From JAVBME01 sp031552765 (GTDB lineage Bacteria; Bacillota; Negativicutes; Acidaminococcales; JAISLQ01): 64,000 nt of DNA. Shown here piece by piece: positions 34,974 through 44,619 of the stretch (positions are counted from its first letter, which is position 1; the number at the start of each line of letters is the position of its first letter). Below the pieces are notes generated by a model. The model saw nothing but the letters and a program-made list of their open reading frames with translations. It did not search any database and was not told the origin of the DNA. The position numbers and the translations under genes are program-made. The DNA is taken from assembly GCA_031552765.1 (NCBI GenBank), contig JAVBME010000008.1, positions 124,001-188,000 of the forward strand, written 5' to 3'.

Positions 34974-37900
34974 CTAAAATAAACTGGTCTGGTTGCTTTC
35001 CGGCAAGTCATCCAAACAGCCGTGGTTGCTCAGTAATTCTATCACTGTTTTCGACACGCCGGCGCGCAGACGTAGATCATCGCGCGATATAAAGGGCTCC
35101 CCTTCCCTGGCCGCCGCGATATTGAGAGCGGCAGTCTTGCCGAGCCCGGCCAAAGAGGTGAGCGGCGGCAGCAACCCGCCTTCTACCAAAAGAAAGCGTG
35201 TCGGGTGGGAACGGTAAAGGTCTATACGCAAGAAAGAAAGCTTGCGCAGTCCCATTTCATACGCCAACTCGAGTACGGTGGCCAGGCTCTTTTCTTTGGC
35301 GCTGGCTTCTTTGCCTTTTTGCTCAATAAGCTTTATTTGGTTTTTTATGACTGCATTTCCCTGCAATATGAGGTCGGCGTCAAAATCGTCCGCCCGGATG
35401 CTGAAGTAGGCTGCATAAAACTCCCTCGGATAGTGCACTTTGCAATAAGCGATGCGGTAGGCCATCATGACATAGGCAACGGCATGAGCCTTGGGGAACA
35501 TGTATTTTATCTTATTGCACGATTCTATATACCACTCGGGTACTTTTTTCTCCCGCATGGCCTCCTCGGCCGCCGGCTTGACGCCTTTTCCTTTGCGCAC
35601 GTCTTCCATGGTGTTGAAGGCTATAAGAGAATCCACCCCTTTAGCTATCAGGTACAGCATGATGTCATCCCGGGCGGAAATGGTCTCCGCTACTTTGGCC
35701 GTGCCGCTCCGGATAAGATCCTGGGCATTGTTCAGCCAGACGTCTGTACCGTGGGAATAGCCGCTGATGCGGACGAGTTCGCTGAAACAGGCCGGCTTGG
35801 TGTCTTCCAGCATCTGCCGCACAAAGCGGGTGCCAAACTCCGGCACGCCGAAAGTACCCACTGTAGACCCCAGTTCTTCCGGCGTCAAACCTAAGGCTTC
35901 GGTAGAAGAAAAAAGCGATATGGTAGCCGGGTCGCCAAACGGTATGTCAGTAGGCATTATGCCGGTCATCTCTTCCAGCATTTTTATCACCGTCGGGTCG
36001 TCATGCCCTAGGATATCGAGCTTGACCAGCCGGTCGCTTATCGAATGATAGTCAAAATGCGTCGTCACCGTATCCGAATCCCGGTCATCCGCCGGCCGCT
36101 GCAAGGGAGTGAAAAAATGAACGTCCATGTCTCGCGGCACCACCATGATACCGCCCGGGTGCTGCCCGGTCGTCCGCTTTACGCCTTCGCAGCCGGAAGC
36201 CACCCCGTTGATATGGGCCGAACGTATATTGAGTCCTTTTTCTTCGTAATATTTGCGGGCAAAACCGCCGGCTGTTTTTTCGGCTATGGTAGAAATAGTG
36301 CCGGCACGGAAAACATTGGCTTTGCCAAACAGCTCTTCTGTATATTTGTGCGCCCTGGCTTGATAGTCGCCGGAAAAGTTCAAGTCTATATCCGGCACCT
36401 TGTCGCCTTTAAATCCCAAAAAAACGGCAAAAGGTATCTGATGTCCGTCGCGCACCATCTTAGCCTGGCAAAATGGGCATTCTTTTTCCGGCAGATCAAA
36501 ACCGGAGCCAAAACTGTTGTCTGTTATAAATTCGCTATGGCAGCAGTTAGCACAGCGGTAATGCGGCGGCAGGGGGTTTACCTCTGTTATGTTCATCATT
36601 GTCGCCACCAGGGAAGATCCGACAGAACCCCGGGAACCGACCAAATAGCCGTCGTCCAGGGATTTTTTTACCAGTTTATGCGCTATCAGGTAAAGCTCGG
36701 CAAAGCCGTTTTTGATGATGCAATCAAGTTCCATCTCCAAGCGTTCGACCACTATTTCGGGGAGGTTGCCGCCATAAAGTTTTTTGGCCGTATTGTACGA
36801 CATATTAAAAACTTCGTCGGCCGCCCCCGGTATTTGCGGCGAATATAATTCGTCCGGGATAGGTTTTAGCATTGGTATCCCGTCGGCAATAGCGGACGGG
36901 TTTTTAACTATTACTTCATAGGCTGTTTCCCGGCCGAGGTATTTGAACTCTTCGAGCATCTCCTCTGTCGTGCGAAAAAAGATCGGCGGCTGCAAATCAG
37001 CATCCGAATAGCCCTGACCACCCTGTAAAATACGGCGGTAGACATCGTCCTCCGGTTTGAGAAAATGCACGTCGCAGGTGGCAACAACAGGTTTTCCCAG
37101 TTCTTTGCCGAGAGCGACGATTTTTTTATTTATTTCACACAACTCTTGTTCGTTTTTTACCCTACCGCTACGGATCAAAAATGCGTTATTGCCGTTAGGC
37201 TGTATTTCAAGATAATCGTAAAACTCTGCTATTTCACGTATTTTTTCCGGCTGCTCTTCATTTAAAAAAGCCTGGTATAACTCGCCCGCCTCGCAGGCCG
37301 AGCCGAATATAAGTCCTTCCCGGTATTCTTCGAGCAAGTTTTTCGGGATACGCGGCCGTTTGTAAAAATATTTGAGATGGGAAAGTGAAACCAGGCGGTA
37401 AAGGTTTTGCAGCCCTTTCTGGCTGGCCGCCAGTATGATGATATGCCAGGATTCCTTGTCGTCTTCCCCTTCGATGAGGTAGCCTTCCATGCCGTATAAG
37501 ACTTTTATGCCGGCTTTTTTCGCCACGTTGTAGGCTTCAGGAAAAGCCTGCACTACTCCATGGTCGGTTATAGCTACCGCCTTATGACCCCAGCTTGCCG
37601 CGCATTTTATATAGTCTTCGGTCGACATCACAGCGTCGAGCGCGCTCATCTTGGTATGGGCGTGCAGTTCCACACGTTTTTCTTCGGCTCCGTCCATGCG
37701 CCCGGCCCGCTCTACCAGCATGATGTTTTGCGGCGTGACGACCAGTTCGTTGCGCTCAAAACGGTCATGCTGCACCCGCCCCATCATGCGTACATACTGC
37801 CCCGGCTTTAGCGCACTGGCTTCATGTTCGTATTTCTCTTTGCTGTCAAACAGTATTTTGGCCTGCAAGCCGTCCGTGCTATCGAAAATATCAAATTTAA

Positions 37901-38636
37901 AAAGACAGTTGCCTGTCCGCAGTTCCCGCAAATCAAAGCGATGGATGATGCCTTCTATTACCGCTTTGGGTTCTTCTTCCTGTATCTCGCTGATCGGCTG
38001 CGGGGCTTTTTTGAAGGCTTTGCCATATAAAACCCCGTTTTTCTTACCGCCGTTTTTTTCTTCTTCCACAGCTGCCACAGCTGCCAGGTATTCTTCAGTT
38101 ATGAAGCTGTCGTCAGGTTCTTCGTGAATACTTTCAAATATGTCAAATTCTATCGGCAAATCTTTTTTAAATTTATCTTTTAACAACTGGGCAAATATGC
38201 CATCCACTTTTTTTTGTTTGATGCGCGTTATAGCAAACTCCCCTTCTACCGGGATGATAAGTTTGCCGCTTTCCAGCCGCCAGGGACTAGCTTCGAGAAA
38301 ACATGAAATATCCGGGCAATCCCGGGCAATATACTGTACCATGTATTCTTTGGCTACCGTCAGCCAATTTTCTTTGCCGCCGCAAAGTTTAAATTTCACA
38401 CTGGCTAATTTATATGAATGGCAAATCGAATAGGCCACCCTGTCCAATACATTATCCGGCACAGGCTGTTCTTTGTCCAAAGTTATACACCAGCCGGCCG
38501 GCTGGCTGGATATATCTATCTTCAATATTTTAGACGCGAAAAATATCTTTTTTTCTTCGTCCGGCAACGGCAGGCCCTGGATCAAGTTTTTCAGGCAGCC
38601 GTCGTTCTCCGGTACAAGGCAATACTCAAACCCCAC
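34974..38636 (-). CDS. polC: DNA polymerase III alpha subunit, PolC type, lacking the exonuclease insert
   Basis: 1220 residues from GTG 38636 (GGGGGCG before it); Bacillus PolC has about 1437. N-terminal domain and OB fold, then PHP domain (LHAHTKMSALDAV near 324, ITDHGV), zinc-binding CxxC pairs (CANC..CPFC), polymerase palm (PDIDLNFSGDYQ), fingers and C-terminal helix-hairpin part (SLAGLGKTAALNIAAA). In PolC the DnaQ-like 3'-5' exonuclease is normally spliced into PHP; here the chain runs straight from GMEGYLIEGEDDK into HIIILAASQKG (about residue 385-395) and no exonuclease I motif (DxET) is seen. Catalyses chromosomal chain elongation; proofreading must come from elsewhere. Confidence 0.95.
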   Translation of the reverse strand: MGFEYCLVPENDGCLKNLIQGLPLPDEEKKIFFASKILKIDISSQPAGWCITLDKEQPVPDNVLDRVAYSICHSYKLASVKFKLCGGKENWLTVAKEYMVQYIARDCPDISCFLEASPWRLESGKLIIPVEGEFAITRIKQKKVDGIFAQLLKDKFKKDLPIEFDIFESIHEEPDDSFITEEYLAAVAAVEEEKNGGKKNGVLYGKAFKKAPQPISEIQEEEPKAVIEGIIHRFDLRELRTGNCLFKFDIFDSTDGLQAKILFDSKEKYEHEASALKPGQYVRMMGRVQHDRFERNELVVTPQNIMLVERAGRMDGAEEKRVELHAHTKMSALDAVMSTEDYIKCAASWGHKAVAITDHGVVQAFPEAYNVAKKAGIKVLYGMEGYLIEGEDDKESWHIIILAASQKGLQNLYRLVSLSHLKYFYKRPRIPKNLLEEYREGLIFGSACEAGELYQAFLNEEQPEKIREIAEFYDYLEIQPNGNNAFLIRSGRVKNEQELCEINKKIVALGKELGKPVVATCDVHFLKPEDDVYRRILQGGQGYSDADLQPPIFFRTTEEMLEEFKYLGRETAYEVIVKNPSAIADGIPMLKPIPDELYSPQIPGAADEVFNMSYNTAKKLYGGNLPEIVVERLEMELDCIIKNGFAELYLIAHKLVKKSLDDGYLVGSRGSVGSSLVATMMNITEVNPLPPHYRCANCCHSEFITDNSFGSGFDLPEKECPFCQAKMVRDGHQIPFAVFLGFKGDKVPDIDLNFSGDYQARAHKYTEELFGKANVFRAGTISTIAEKTAGGFARKYYEEKGLNIRSAHINGVASGCEGVKRTTGQHPGGIMVVPRDMDVHFFTPLQRPADDRDSDTVTTHFDYHSISDRLVKLDILGHDDPTVIKMLEEMTGIMPTDIPFGDPATISLFSSTEALGLTPEELGSTVGTFGVPEFGTRFVRQMLEDTKPACFSELVRISGYSHGTDVWLNNAQDLIRSGTAKVAETISARDDIMLYLIAKGVDSLIAFNTMEDVRKGKGVKPAAEEAMREKKVPEWYIESCNKIKYMFPKAHAVAYVMMAYRIAYCKVHYPREFYAAYFSIRADDFDADLILQGNAVIKNQIKLIEQKGKEASAKEKSLATVLELAYEMGLRKLSFLRIDLYRSHPTRFLLVEGGLLPPLTSLAGLGKTAALNIAAAREGEPFISRDDLRLRAGVSKTVIELLSNHGCLDDLPESNQTSLF

Positions 38637-38737
38637 TGCAACGCCCCCTGTATTTTATCCATAGCGGATTATATAGTCGTATGTTTTTTAAAAAACACTA
38701 CATATAGATATTATTATAGCAAAAAAATCATAGAAAA

Positions 38738-38756
38738 AGGCGGTTTGTCACCGCCT
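38738..38756 (-). terminator. Terminator of proS
   Basis: Stem AGGCGG/CCGCCT with 7-base loop, followed by TTTTT on the - strand, 10 bases after the proS stop. Confidence 0.8.
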
Positions 38757-38766
38757 AAAAAAAATT

Positions 38767-40470
38767 TTATAGTTTATTTAATATATCTTGCAAGGTTTGC
38801 AGATAAGCGTCTGTTTCCACAAATACCACTGCGCCGCTTTTCCTTATCTTTACCTCGAGCTTGCCTTCTTCGATAGTTTTTGGTCCGATAGTGATACGCA
38901 GGGGGTAACCTATGAGGTCGGCGTCCTTGAACTTTACCCCGGCGCGTTCCGTGCGGTCATCAAGTACTGTCTCCACACCGGCCGCGCTAAGTTCTTCATA
39001 AATTTTTTCCGCCAGCGTCATCTGTTCTTCGTTTTTAGCGTTTACCGGCACCACTACCGCCTGGTAAGGAGCTATAGCCAGCGGCCATATTATGCCGTTT
39101 TCATCGTTGTTCTGCTCGATGGCGGCCGCCATGGTGCGGCTGACGCCGATGCCGTAACAGCCCATGACCATCAGTTGTTCTTTGCCATTTTCATCGAGAA
39201 AAGTGGCGTTTAGTTTTTCGCTGTATTTAGTGTGCAGCTTGAATACCTGGCCCACCTCTATGCCGCGGGCTTTAGCCAGTTTGCCGCCGCAGCGCTGGCA
39301 GCAGTCGCCCTCTTGTATCAAACGTATGTCGGTCACGATGTCCGGTTTGAAATCACGCCCCGGATTTACATTTATATAGTGGCTGTCTTTTTTATCTGCG
39401 CCGCAGACAAAGTTATGCATGTTCATGACTGAGGCGTCTACGATGACAGTAACGCCTTTTTTACCCGGCAAAACGCCCATATAACCCGGCGCCGTACCGG
39501 CAGCCAGCAGTTCGCTTTCCGTCGCCATAGTTATATTTACTGCGCCGCTTATATTCAACACCTTTATCTCGTTTACTTCGTGGTCGCCGCGGACAAAAGC
39601 CAGTATCAGTCCTTTATCGCTGCTGTAGGCGACAGCCTTGACGCTTTTTTCCACCGGCAGTTTCAGATAGTCGCAAACAGCTTTTATCGTCGAACAGCCG
39701 GGAGTGGCCACCTCCTCTAGCGACAGCGCCGTTTCAGCCGGCGCCTCTATCGGATTGAGCTCCGCCTTTTCCGTATTGGCGGCAAAATCGCAACTTTCAC
39801 AATAAACTATTTCCGCTTCGCCGCTATTGGCCAGCACCATAAATTCATGCGAGCCACTGCCGCCTATGGCGCCCGAGTCCGCCTCCACCGGCCGAAAGAC
39901 CAGCCCGCAACGCTCGAATATGCGCGTATAAGCATCGTACATTTTCTTATAAGATACATCGAGCGCCGCCTGGTCGCGGTCAAAAGAGTAAAGGTCTTTC
40001 ATGATGAATTCCCGCCCGCGCATCAACCCAAAACGCGGCCGTATTTCATCGCGGTATTTATTTTGTATTTGGTAGAGCATGAGCGGCAGTTGCCGGTAAG
40101 AGCGGACATCGCCCCGCACCAGGGTAGTCACCAGCTCTTCGTGAGTAGGGCCCAGGCAAAAAGGACGGTCATGCCGGTCTTTAAGGCGGAACATCTCATC
40201 GCCGTACACCGACCAGCGGCCGCTTTCCTGCCAGATCTCAGCCGGCTGCACTATCGGCATGGCTATCTCCTGGCCGCCTTTGGCGTCCATTTCTTCACGT
40301 ACTATCCGCTCTATTTTTTTCAGCACCCGCCAGGCCAGCGGCAGATAGGAATAAATGCCCCCGGCTGCTTTCCTGATAAAACCGGCCCGCAATAATAGCT
40401 GATGGCTGGCCACTTCCGCTTCGGCCGGAACTTCACGCAAAGTCGGCGCATATAAATTGGAAAATCTCAT
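38767..40470 (-). CDS. proS: Prolyl-tRNA synthetase (bacterial type)
   Basis: 567 residues from ATG 40470, whose first bases overlap the ispG stop (ATGA); the ispG tail carries the GGAAAGGGCG site. Class II synthetase with the bacterial editing insert: RAGFIRKAAGGIYSYLPLAWRVLKKIE and motif 2 (YRDEIRPRFGLMRGREF), insertion domain about 225-385, motif 3 (GCYGIGVSRTMAAAIEQ), and anticodon-binding domain at the end. Confidence 0.96.
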   Translation of the reverse strand: MRFSNLYAPTLREVPAEAEVASHQLLLRAGFIRKAAGGIYSYLPLAWRVLKKIERIVREEMDAKGGQEIAMPIVQPAEIWQESGRWSVYGDEMFRLKDRHDRPFCLGPTHEELVTTLVRGDVRSYRQLPLMLYQIQNKYRDEIRPRFGLMRGREFIMKDLYSFDRDQAALDVSYKKMYDAYTRIFERCGLVFRPVEADSGAIGGSGSHEFMVLANSGEAEIVYCESCDFAANTEKAELNPIEAPAETALSLEEVATPGCSTIKAVCDYLKLPVEKSVKAVAYSSDKGLILAFVRGDHEVNEIKVLNISGAVNITMATESELLAAGTAPGYMGVLPGKKGVTVIVDASVMNMHNFVCGADKKDSHYINVNPGRDFKPDIVTDIRLIQEGDCCQRCGGKLAKARGIEVGQVFKLHTKYSEKLNATFLDENGKEQLMVMGCYGIGVSRTMAAAIEQNNDENGIIWPLAIAPYQAVVVPVNAKNEEQMTLAEKIYEELSAAGVETVLDDRTERAGVKFKDADLIGYPLRITIGPKTIEEGKLEVKIRKSGAVVFVETDAYLQTLQDILNKL

Positions 40471-41543
40471 TGTCTGTTCGCCCTTTCCTGCAAAATACAT
40501 GCTATTTCATTGAATAATTCATCAAGTAATACTTCTTCCGGCACTCGCCGTAATATCTGCCCCTGGCGAAATATCAGCCCTTCGCCCTTGCCGCCCGCTA
40601 TGCCGACGTCGGCAGCCTTTGCTTCGCCCGGGCCATTGACCACGCAGCCCATTACCGCTACGGTGATATCGTCTTTGATGTCCGCAAGTTTTTTCTCTAC
40701 TGCCAGAGCGAGTTTCTCAAGGTCAATATCGGTACGGCCACAGGTAGGGCAGGCAATGATAGTCGGGCCGTACGGCCGCAGGTTGAGCGATTTTAATATT
40801 TCCCGCCCTACTTTTACTTCCGCTACCGGGTCACCGGTAAGCGACACCCTGATGGTATCTCCTATGCCCATAGCCAAAAGCGCGCCAATGCCGACGGATG
40901 ATTTTATCACGCCGGAGTTTACTGTCCCCGCCTCCGTTATACCCAAATGCAAAGGATAGGAACACTCCCGGGCCATCAACCGGTAGGCGTCGATAGTCAT
41001 GGGAACGTCATGTGCTTTTAGCGACAGTTTTATATCTTGAAAATCCATCTCTTCCAGTATTTTTATGTGCCGCCAGGCCGCTTCCACCATGGCCTCCGGA
41101 CACTGTTTACCGTATTTTTGCAAAAGGTCGGCCGGCAAAGAGCCGGCATTTACGCCGATGCGCAAAGGTATGCGGCACTCTTTGGCCTTTTCCACCACCT
41201 GGCGCACCTTATCTTCGCCGCCGATATTCCCGGGATTGATACGCAAAGCGTCTACTCCGGCTTCCATAGACAATAACGCCAGCCGGTAGTCAAAGTGTAT
41301 ATCCGCGACTAGCGGCAGGGCGCTATTTCTCTTTATTTCCGGCAACGCCGCCGCAGCAGCCTTGTCCGGCACCGCCAGGCGCACTATATCGCAACCGGCA
41401 AGCGCAAGGCTCTCTATCTGTGAGAGCGTAGCCTTAACATCATGAGTCTTGGTGTTGGCCATAGACTGCACGCTTATCTGGTGTCCGCCGCCTATCCCAA
41501 CATTACCGATGCTTATGCTGTTTGTTTTCCTGCGTTCGATCAT
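40467..41543 (-). CDS. ispG: 4-hydroxy-3-methylbut-2-enyl diphosphate synthase
   Basis: 358 residues. Fe-S enzyme of the MEP isoprenoid pathway that converts cyclic MEcPP to HMBPP. TIM-barrel part with VQSMANTKTHDV, PLVADIHFDYRLAL and LRINPGNIGG; cluster cysteines in ACPTCGRTDIDL (about 263-268) and MGCVVNGPGEAK (about 300). Reduced by ferredoxin or flavodoxin in other bacteria; a 2[4Fe-4S] ferredoxin is encoded 4 kb away. Sits between rseP and proS. Confidence 0.96.
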   Translation of the reverse strand: MIERRKTNSISIGNVGIGGGHQISVQSMANTKTHDVKATLSQIESLALAGCDIVRLAVPDKAAAAALPEIKRNSALPLVADIHFDYRLALLSMEAGVDALRINPGNIGGEDKVRQVVEKAKECRIPLRIGVNAGSLPADLLQKYGKQCPEAMVEAAWRHIKILEEMDFQDIKLSLKAHDVPMTIDAYRLMARECSYPLHLGITEAGTVNSGVIKSSVGIGALLAMGIGDTIRVSLTGDPVAEVKVGREILKSLNLRPYGPTIIACPTCGRTDIDLEKLALAVEKKLADIKDDITVAVMGCVVNGPGEAKAADVGIAGGKGEGLIFRQGQILRRVPEEVLLDELFNEIACILQERANRQ

Positions 41544-41555
41544 GTTGTTACTCCG

Positions 41556-42584
41556 TTAAAAAAGGTTGAACCTGCCAATATCTTTCATAGTGGCAAATAT
41601 CATTATGCTCAAGAGTATCACCAATCCCGCATACTGTATGCGTTCCAGGGATTTCGGCCCCAGCGGCTTGCCGCGCACTCCTTCGATGAGCAGCATTACG
41701 ACATGGCCGCCATCTAGCATCGGAATTGGCAGCATATTGATGAGACCGAGATTTATGCTAAGAAATGCGGCAAAGTTCAAGAGCGGCAGAACGCCGTACT
41801 GCGCCACCTTGCCCGCCATCTGGGCCACGCCCAGGGGCCCAGCCAGATCGGCGTTCTGCGAACTGCGCAGCATGCCGGCCAAACCTACCAGCATTTCTTT
41901 GGCTACTTCATATGTTTGCTGTACCGATACTTTCGCCGTTTCCCATAGGCCCGGCTGGTATTTTTCTATCTGGGCGGTCACGCCGATGACTCCCCTTTTA
42001 CTTTTAGGGTCAAGCTGCGGCGTAACAGTGACAGTAAAAGTCTTGTCCTGGCGCTGTACCAGCAGCTTTGTCGGCATATCCGGCCTGAGGCGTATTTCAT
42101 CCACCAGTTGCACCCAAGTTTTGACCGCCTTGCCTTCTACCTCTATAATGCGGTCATTTGCCATAAGGCCGGCCGCTGCCGCCGGGCGGCCTTCTATGAT
42201 TTCGCCCAGAACAGACTGGTCTACAGGGGTAGCGACGCCGGAAAAGCTGATTACCACAAAAAACAGCACGACCGGCAGTAAAAGGTTCATAAACGACCCT
42301 GCTACTATCACCAGCAGACGTTTAAATAACGGCTGGTTATTGAAATTTCGCGGGTCGGCCGGCTCATCAGGGTCCATACCGGCAATTTTATTGTACCCGC
42401 CCAATGGTATCATGCGCAGTGAATAAAGGGTCTCTCCTTCTTGCTTGCTATAAATAGTCGGGCCAAAACCTATGGCAAATTCGGTTACTTTCATACCGGA
42501 CATTTTTGCTACAATAAAATGGCCCAATTCATGGACAAAAACCAGTAGGCCAAATACGAAAATCGTGGCTAAGATCGTTATCAC
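41556..42584 (-). CDS. rseP: Site-2 intramembrane metalloprotease RseP/RasP
   Basis: 342 residues, several membrane helices. Zinc motif HELGH at 18-22 in the first helix and the distal NxxPxPxLDGG-type motif (NMLPIPMLDGGH) in the third; one PDZ domain between (about 110-200). Cuts single-pass anti-sigma factors and signal-peptide remnants in the membrane. Between dxr and ispG, as in other Firmicutes. Confidence 0.95.
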   Translation of the reverse strand: MITILATIFVFGLLVFVHELGHFIVAKMSGMKVTEFAIGFGPTIYSKQEGETLYSLRMIPLGGYNKIAGMDPDEPADPRNFNNQPLFKRLLVIVAGSFMNLLLPVVLFFVVISFSGVATPVDQSVLGEIIEGRPAAAAGLMANDRIIEVEGKAVKTWVQLVDEIRLRPDMPTKLLVQRQDKTFTVTVTPQLDPKSKRGVIGVTAQIEKYQPGLWETAKVSVQQTYEVAKEMLVGLAGMLRSSQNADLAGPLGVAQMAGKVAQYGVLPLLNFAAFLSINLGLINMLPIPMLDGGHVVMLLIEGVRGKPLGPKSLERIQYAGLVILLSIMIFATMKDIGRFNLF

Positions 42585-42604
42585 TTATCTTCCTCCCGCA
42601 ACGC

Positions 42605-43762
42605 TCATTCACCGGCGTTGCTCAAATATTCCAGCGCCAGGGCCCTGCCTTCCCTGTCAGCCTCTTCAATGGCAGGCAAAGACGGCCCGGCAACCGGTCT
42701 GTGTTTTTTCATAGCGTATTCGATAGCACGCGGAATGTCAAGGTATTTTGCCTTTCCATCGATAAAAGCATATACGGCCTGTTCATTGGCCGCATTGTAG
42801 ACGGCAGGCATACTGCCGCCTGCCTTGCCGGCGGCAAAAGCCAGCTGTAACGCCGGGAAAGTCTCTGTATCAGGCTTGGCAAAATTTAGCTGGCCGATTT
42901 TAAAGAAATCCATACGGCCAAAATCGGCCGGCCAGCGCTCAGGCCAGGAAAAAGCATACTGGATGGGCAGGCGCATATCCGGCAACCCCAGCTGCGCTAT
43001 CACCGCGCCATCGGAGTATTCCACCATGGAATGTATGACGCTCTCCGGGTGCACTACGACTTCTATATTATCATAAGAAACGCCAAACAGCCAATGCGCC
43101 TCTATAACCTCGAGGCCCTTGTTCGCCAGCGTGGAAGAGTCTATAGTAATTTTTTGCCCCATAGACCAATTCGGGTGTTTAAGACAGTCCGCCAGGGCTA
43201 TGTTTTCCAGTTCGTCAACTTTTTTACCGCGGAAGGGTCCGCCTGAGGCAGTGAGCAGTATTTTATGTACCTGCCTGCCGTCCTCGCCATTCAATGATTG
43301 AAAAATAGCGCTGTGTTCGCTGTCTACCGGCAAAAGAGAGACTTTGTTTTTAGCGACCGCCGGCATGATGATATTGCCGGCCGCCACCAGTGTTTCTTTG
43401 TTGGCCAGAGCTATATTTTTTCCGCTTTCGATAGCCGCCAGCGTTGGCTTCAAACCGGCAAAGCCGACCATCGCCGCCAGTACTGTATCGGTTTTTTCAT
43501 AGGTTGCCGCCGCCAGCAGCCCTTCGTCGCCCGATAATATTTTAGTATTGCCGCAATAGTTTTTACGCAGGCGTTCGGCGGCTTTATGGTCAGAGAGCAC
43601 CGCCAGTTCCGGCTGGAATGCATTTATTTGTTCTGCCAGTTCCTGATCGTTGGTATTTGCCGCCAACACACTTACTTTTACTTTGTCCGGGTTTGCCGCG
43701 GCCACTTCCAGCGCCTGGCGGCCGATAGAACCGGTACTGCCAAGTATAGCTATATTTTTCAT
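42605..43762 (-). CDS. dxr: 1-deoxy-D-xylulose-5-phosphate reductoisomerase
   Basis: 385 residues. Second enzyme of the MEP pathway. NADPH motif LGSTGSIGRQALEV (7-20), metal and substrate region LLPVDSEHSAIFQSL and LTASGGPFRG, catalytic-loop HPNWSMGQKITIDSST, and C-terminal helical part. Followed by rseP with a 20-base gap. Confidence 0.96.
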   Translation of the reverse strand: MKNIAILGSTGSIGRQALEVAAANPDKVKVSVLAANTNDQELAEQINAFQPELAVLSDHKAAERLRKNYCGNTKILSGDEGLLAAATYEKTDTVLAAMVGFAGLKPTLAAIESGKNIALANKETLVAAGNIIMPAVAKNKVSLLPVDSEHSAIFQSLNGEDGRQVHKILLTASGGPFRGKKVDELENIALADCLKHPNWSMGQKITIDSSTLANKGLEVIEAHWLFGVSYDNIEVVVHPESVIHSMVEYSDGAVIAQLGLPDMRLPIQYAFSWPERWPADFGRMDFFKIGQLNFAKPDTETFPALQLAFAAGKAGGSMPAVYNAANEQAVYAFIDGKAKYLDIPRAIEYAMKKHRPVAGPSLPAIEEADREGRALALEYLSNAGE

Positions 43763-43775
43763 ATTCTGTCCTCAC

Positions 43776-44618
43776 TTATAAACAGGTAGGAAGAGTAAAT
43801 TTAAGGTAAATATATACTGTAGGCGCAACGAACAACAGGCTGTCCAGCCTATCCAGCACCCCGCCGTGACCGGGGAAAATACTGCCTGAGTCTTTAACGC
43901 CGGAGAATCTTTTGAGCTGCGACTCGGCCAGGTCGCCCAAAGGCGCGAATATAGCGACAATAAGGCCAAAAAGCCAAAGATTTACCTGGTGCACGCCAAA
44001 AAAGTAGCTGCCCATAGCCCATACACAGATTATACAACCGATGAAGCCGCCTATGGCCCCTTCCCAGGATTTGGCCGGGCTGATAGCCGGGCATAGTTTG
44101 GTCTTGCCAAAAGCCGTCCCGATAAAATAGGCAAATGTATCGCTGGCCCATGTCCCGATGAGCGCCAACCACAATACCGCCTCGCCAAAAGGCATATTGC
44201 CTACCGGTGTAGTAAAAAAGACAGGCGCGTCAAACTGCCGTAACAGTATTATATGGGAAAACAATATTCCTATGTACCCCACCGCATAAAAAGAATAAAG
44301 GTTGCAGTAAAACCAGTTGTTATTTTGATGCCGGCATATGCCTTCGAGCATGATTAGCAGCAGGGAAAGAGTGATCAGGCTCAAAAACACTCCTTCGTTT
44401 TTCCAGCTGTATGCCGCTATGCAAAGTAAAATGGCTGGCGCGCCCGCGCTTAAAGGATAAATGGAGGCGTATTTTTTCCCCGCCATATTATTCAATTCCC
44501 AAAGGGCTACCGCCGCCAGAAAAACTATAGCGGCAACAAAAGAAACATCGCCGCTATGTATCAGGTACACTACCAGCGGTATGCCTACTATAGCTGTAGC
44601 GACTCTTTTTTTCAACAT
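43776..44618 (-). CDS. cdsA: Phosphatidate cytidylyltransferase
   Basis: 280 residues, about 8 membrane helices. Makes CDP-diacylglycerol for all phospholipids. The C-terminal signature is present (KRFSGVKDSGSIFPGHGG then LDRLDS). Directly after uppS with one base between. Same order as uppS-cdsA-dxr in Bacillus. Confidence 0.94.
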   Translation of the reverse strand: MLKKRVATAIVGIPLVVYLIHSGDVSFVAAIVFLAAVALWELNNMAGKKYASIYPLSAGAPAILLCIAAYSWKNEGVFLSLITLSLLLIMLEGICRHQNNNWFYCNLYSFYAVGYIGILFSHIILLRQFDAPVFFTTPVGNMPFGEAVLWLALIGTWASDTFAYFIGTAFGKTKLCPAISPAKSWEGAIGGFIGCIICVWAMGSYFFGVHQVNLWLFGLIVAIFAPLGDLAESQLKRFSGVKDSGSIFPGHGGVLDRLDSLLFVAPTVYIYLKFTLPTCL

Positions 44619-44619
44619 A

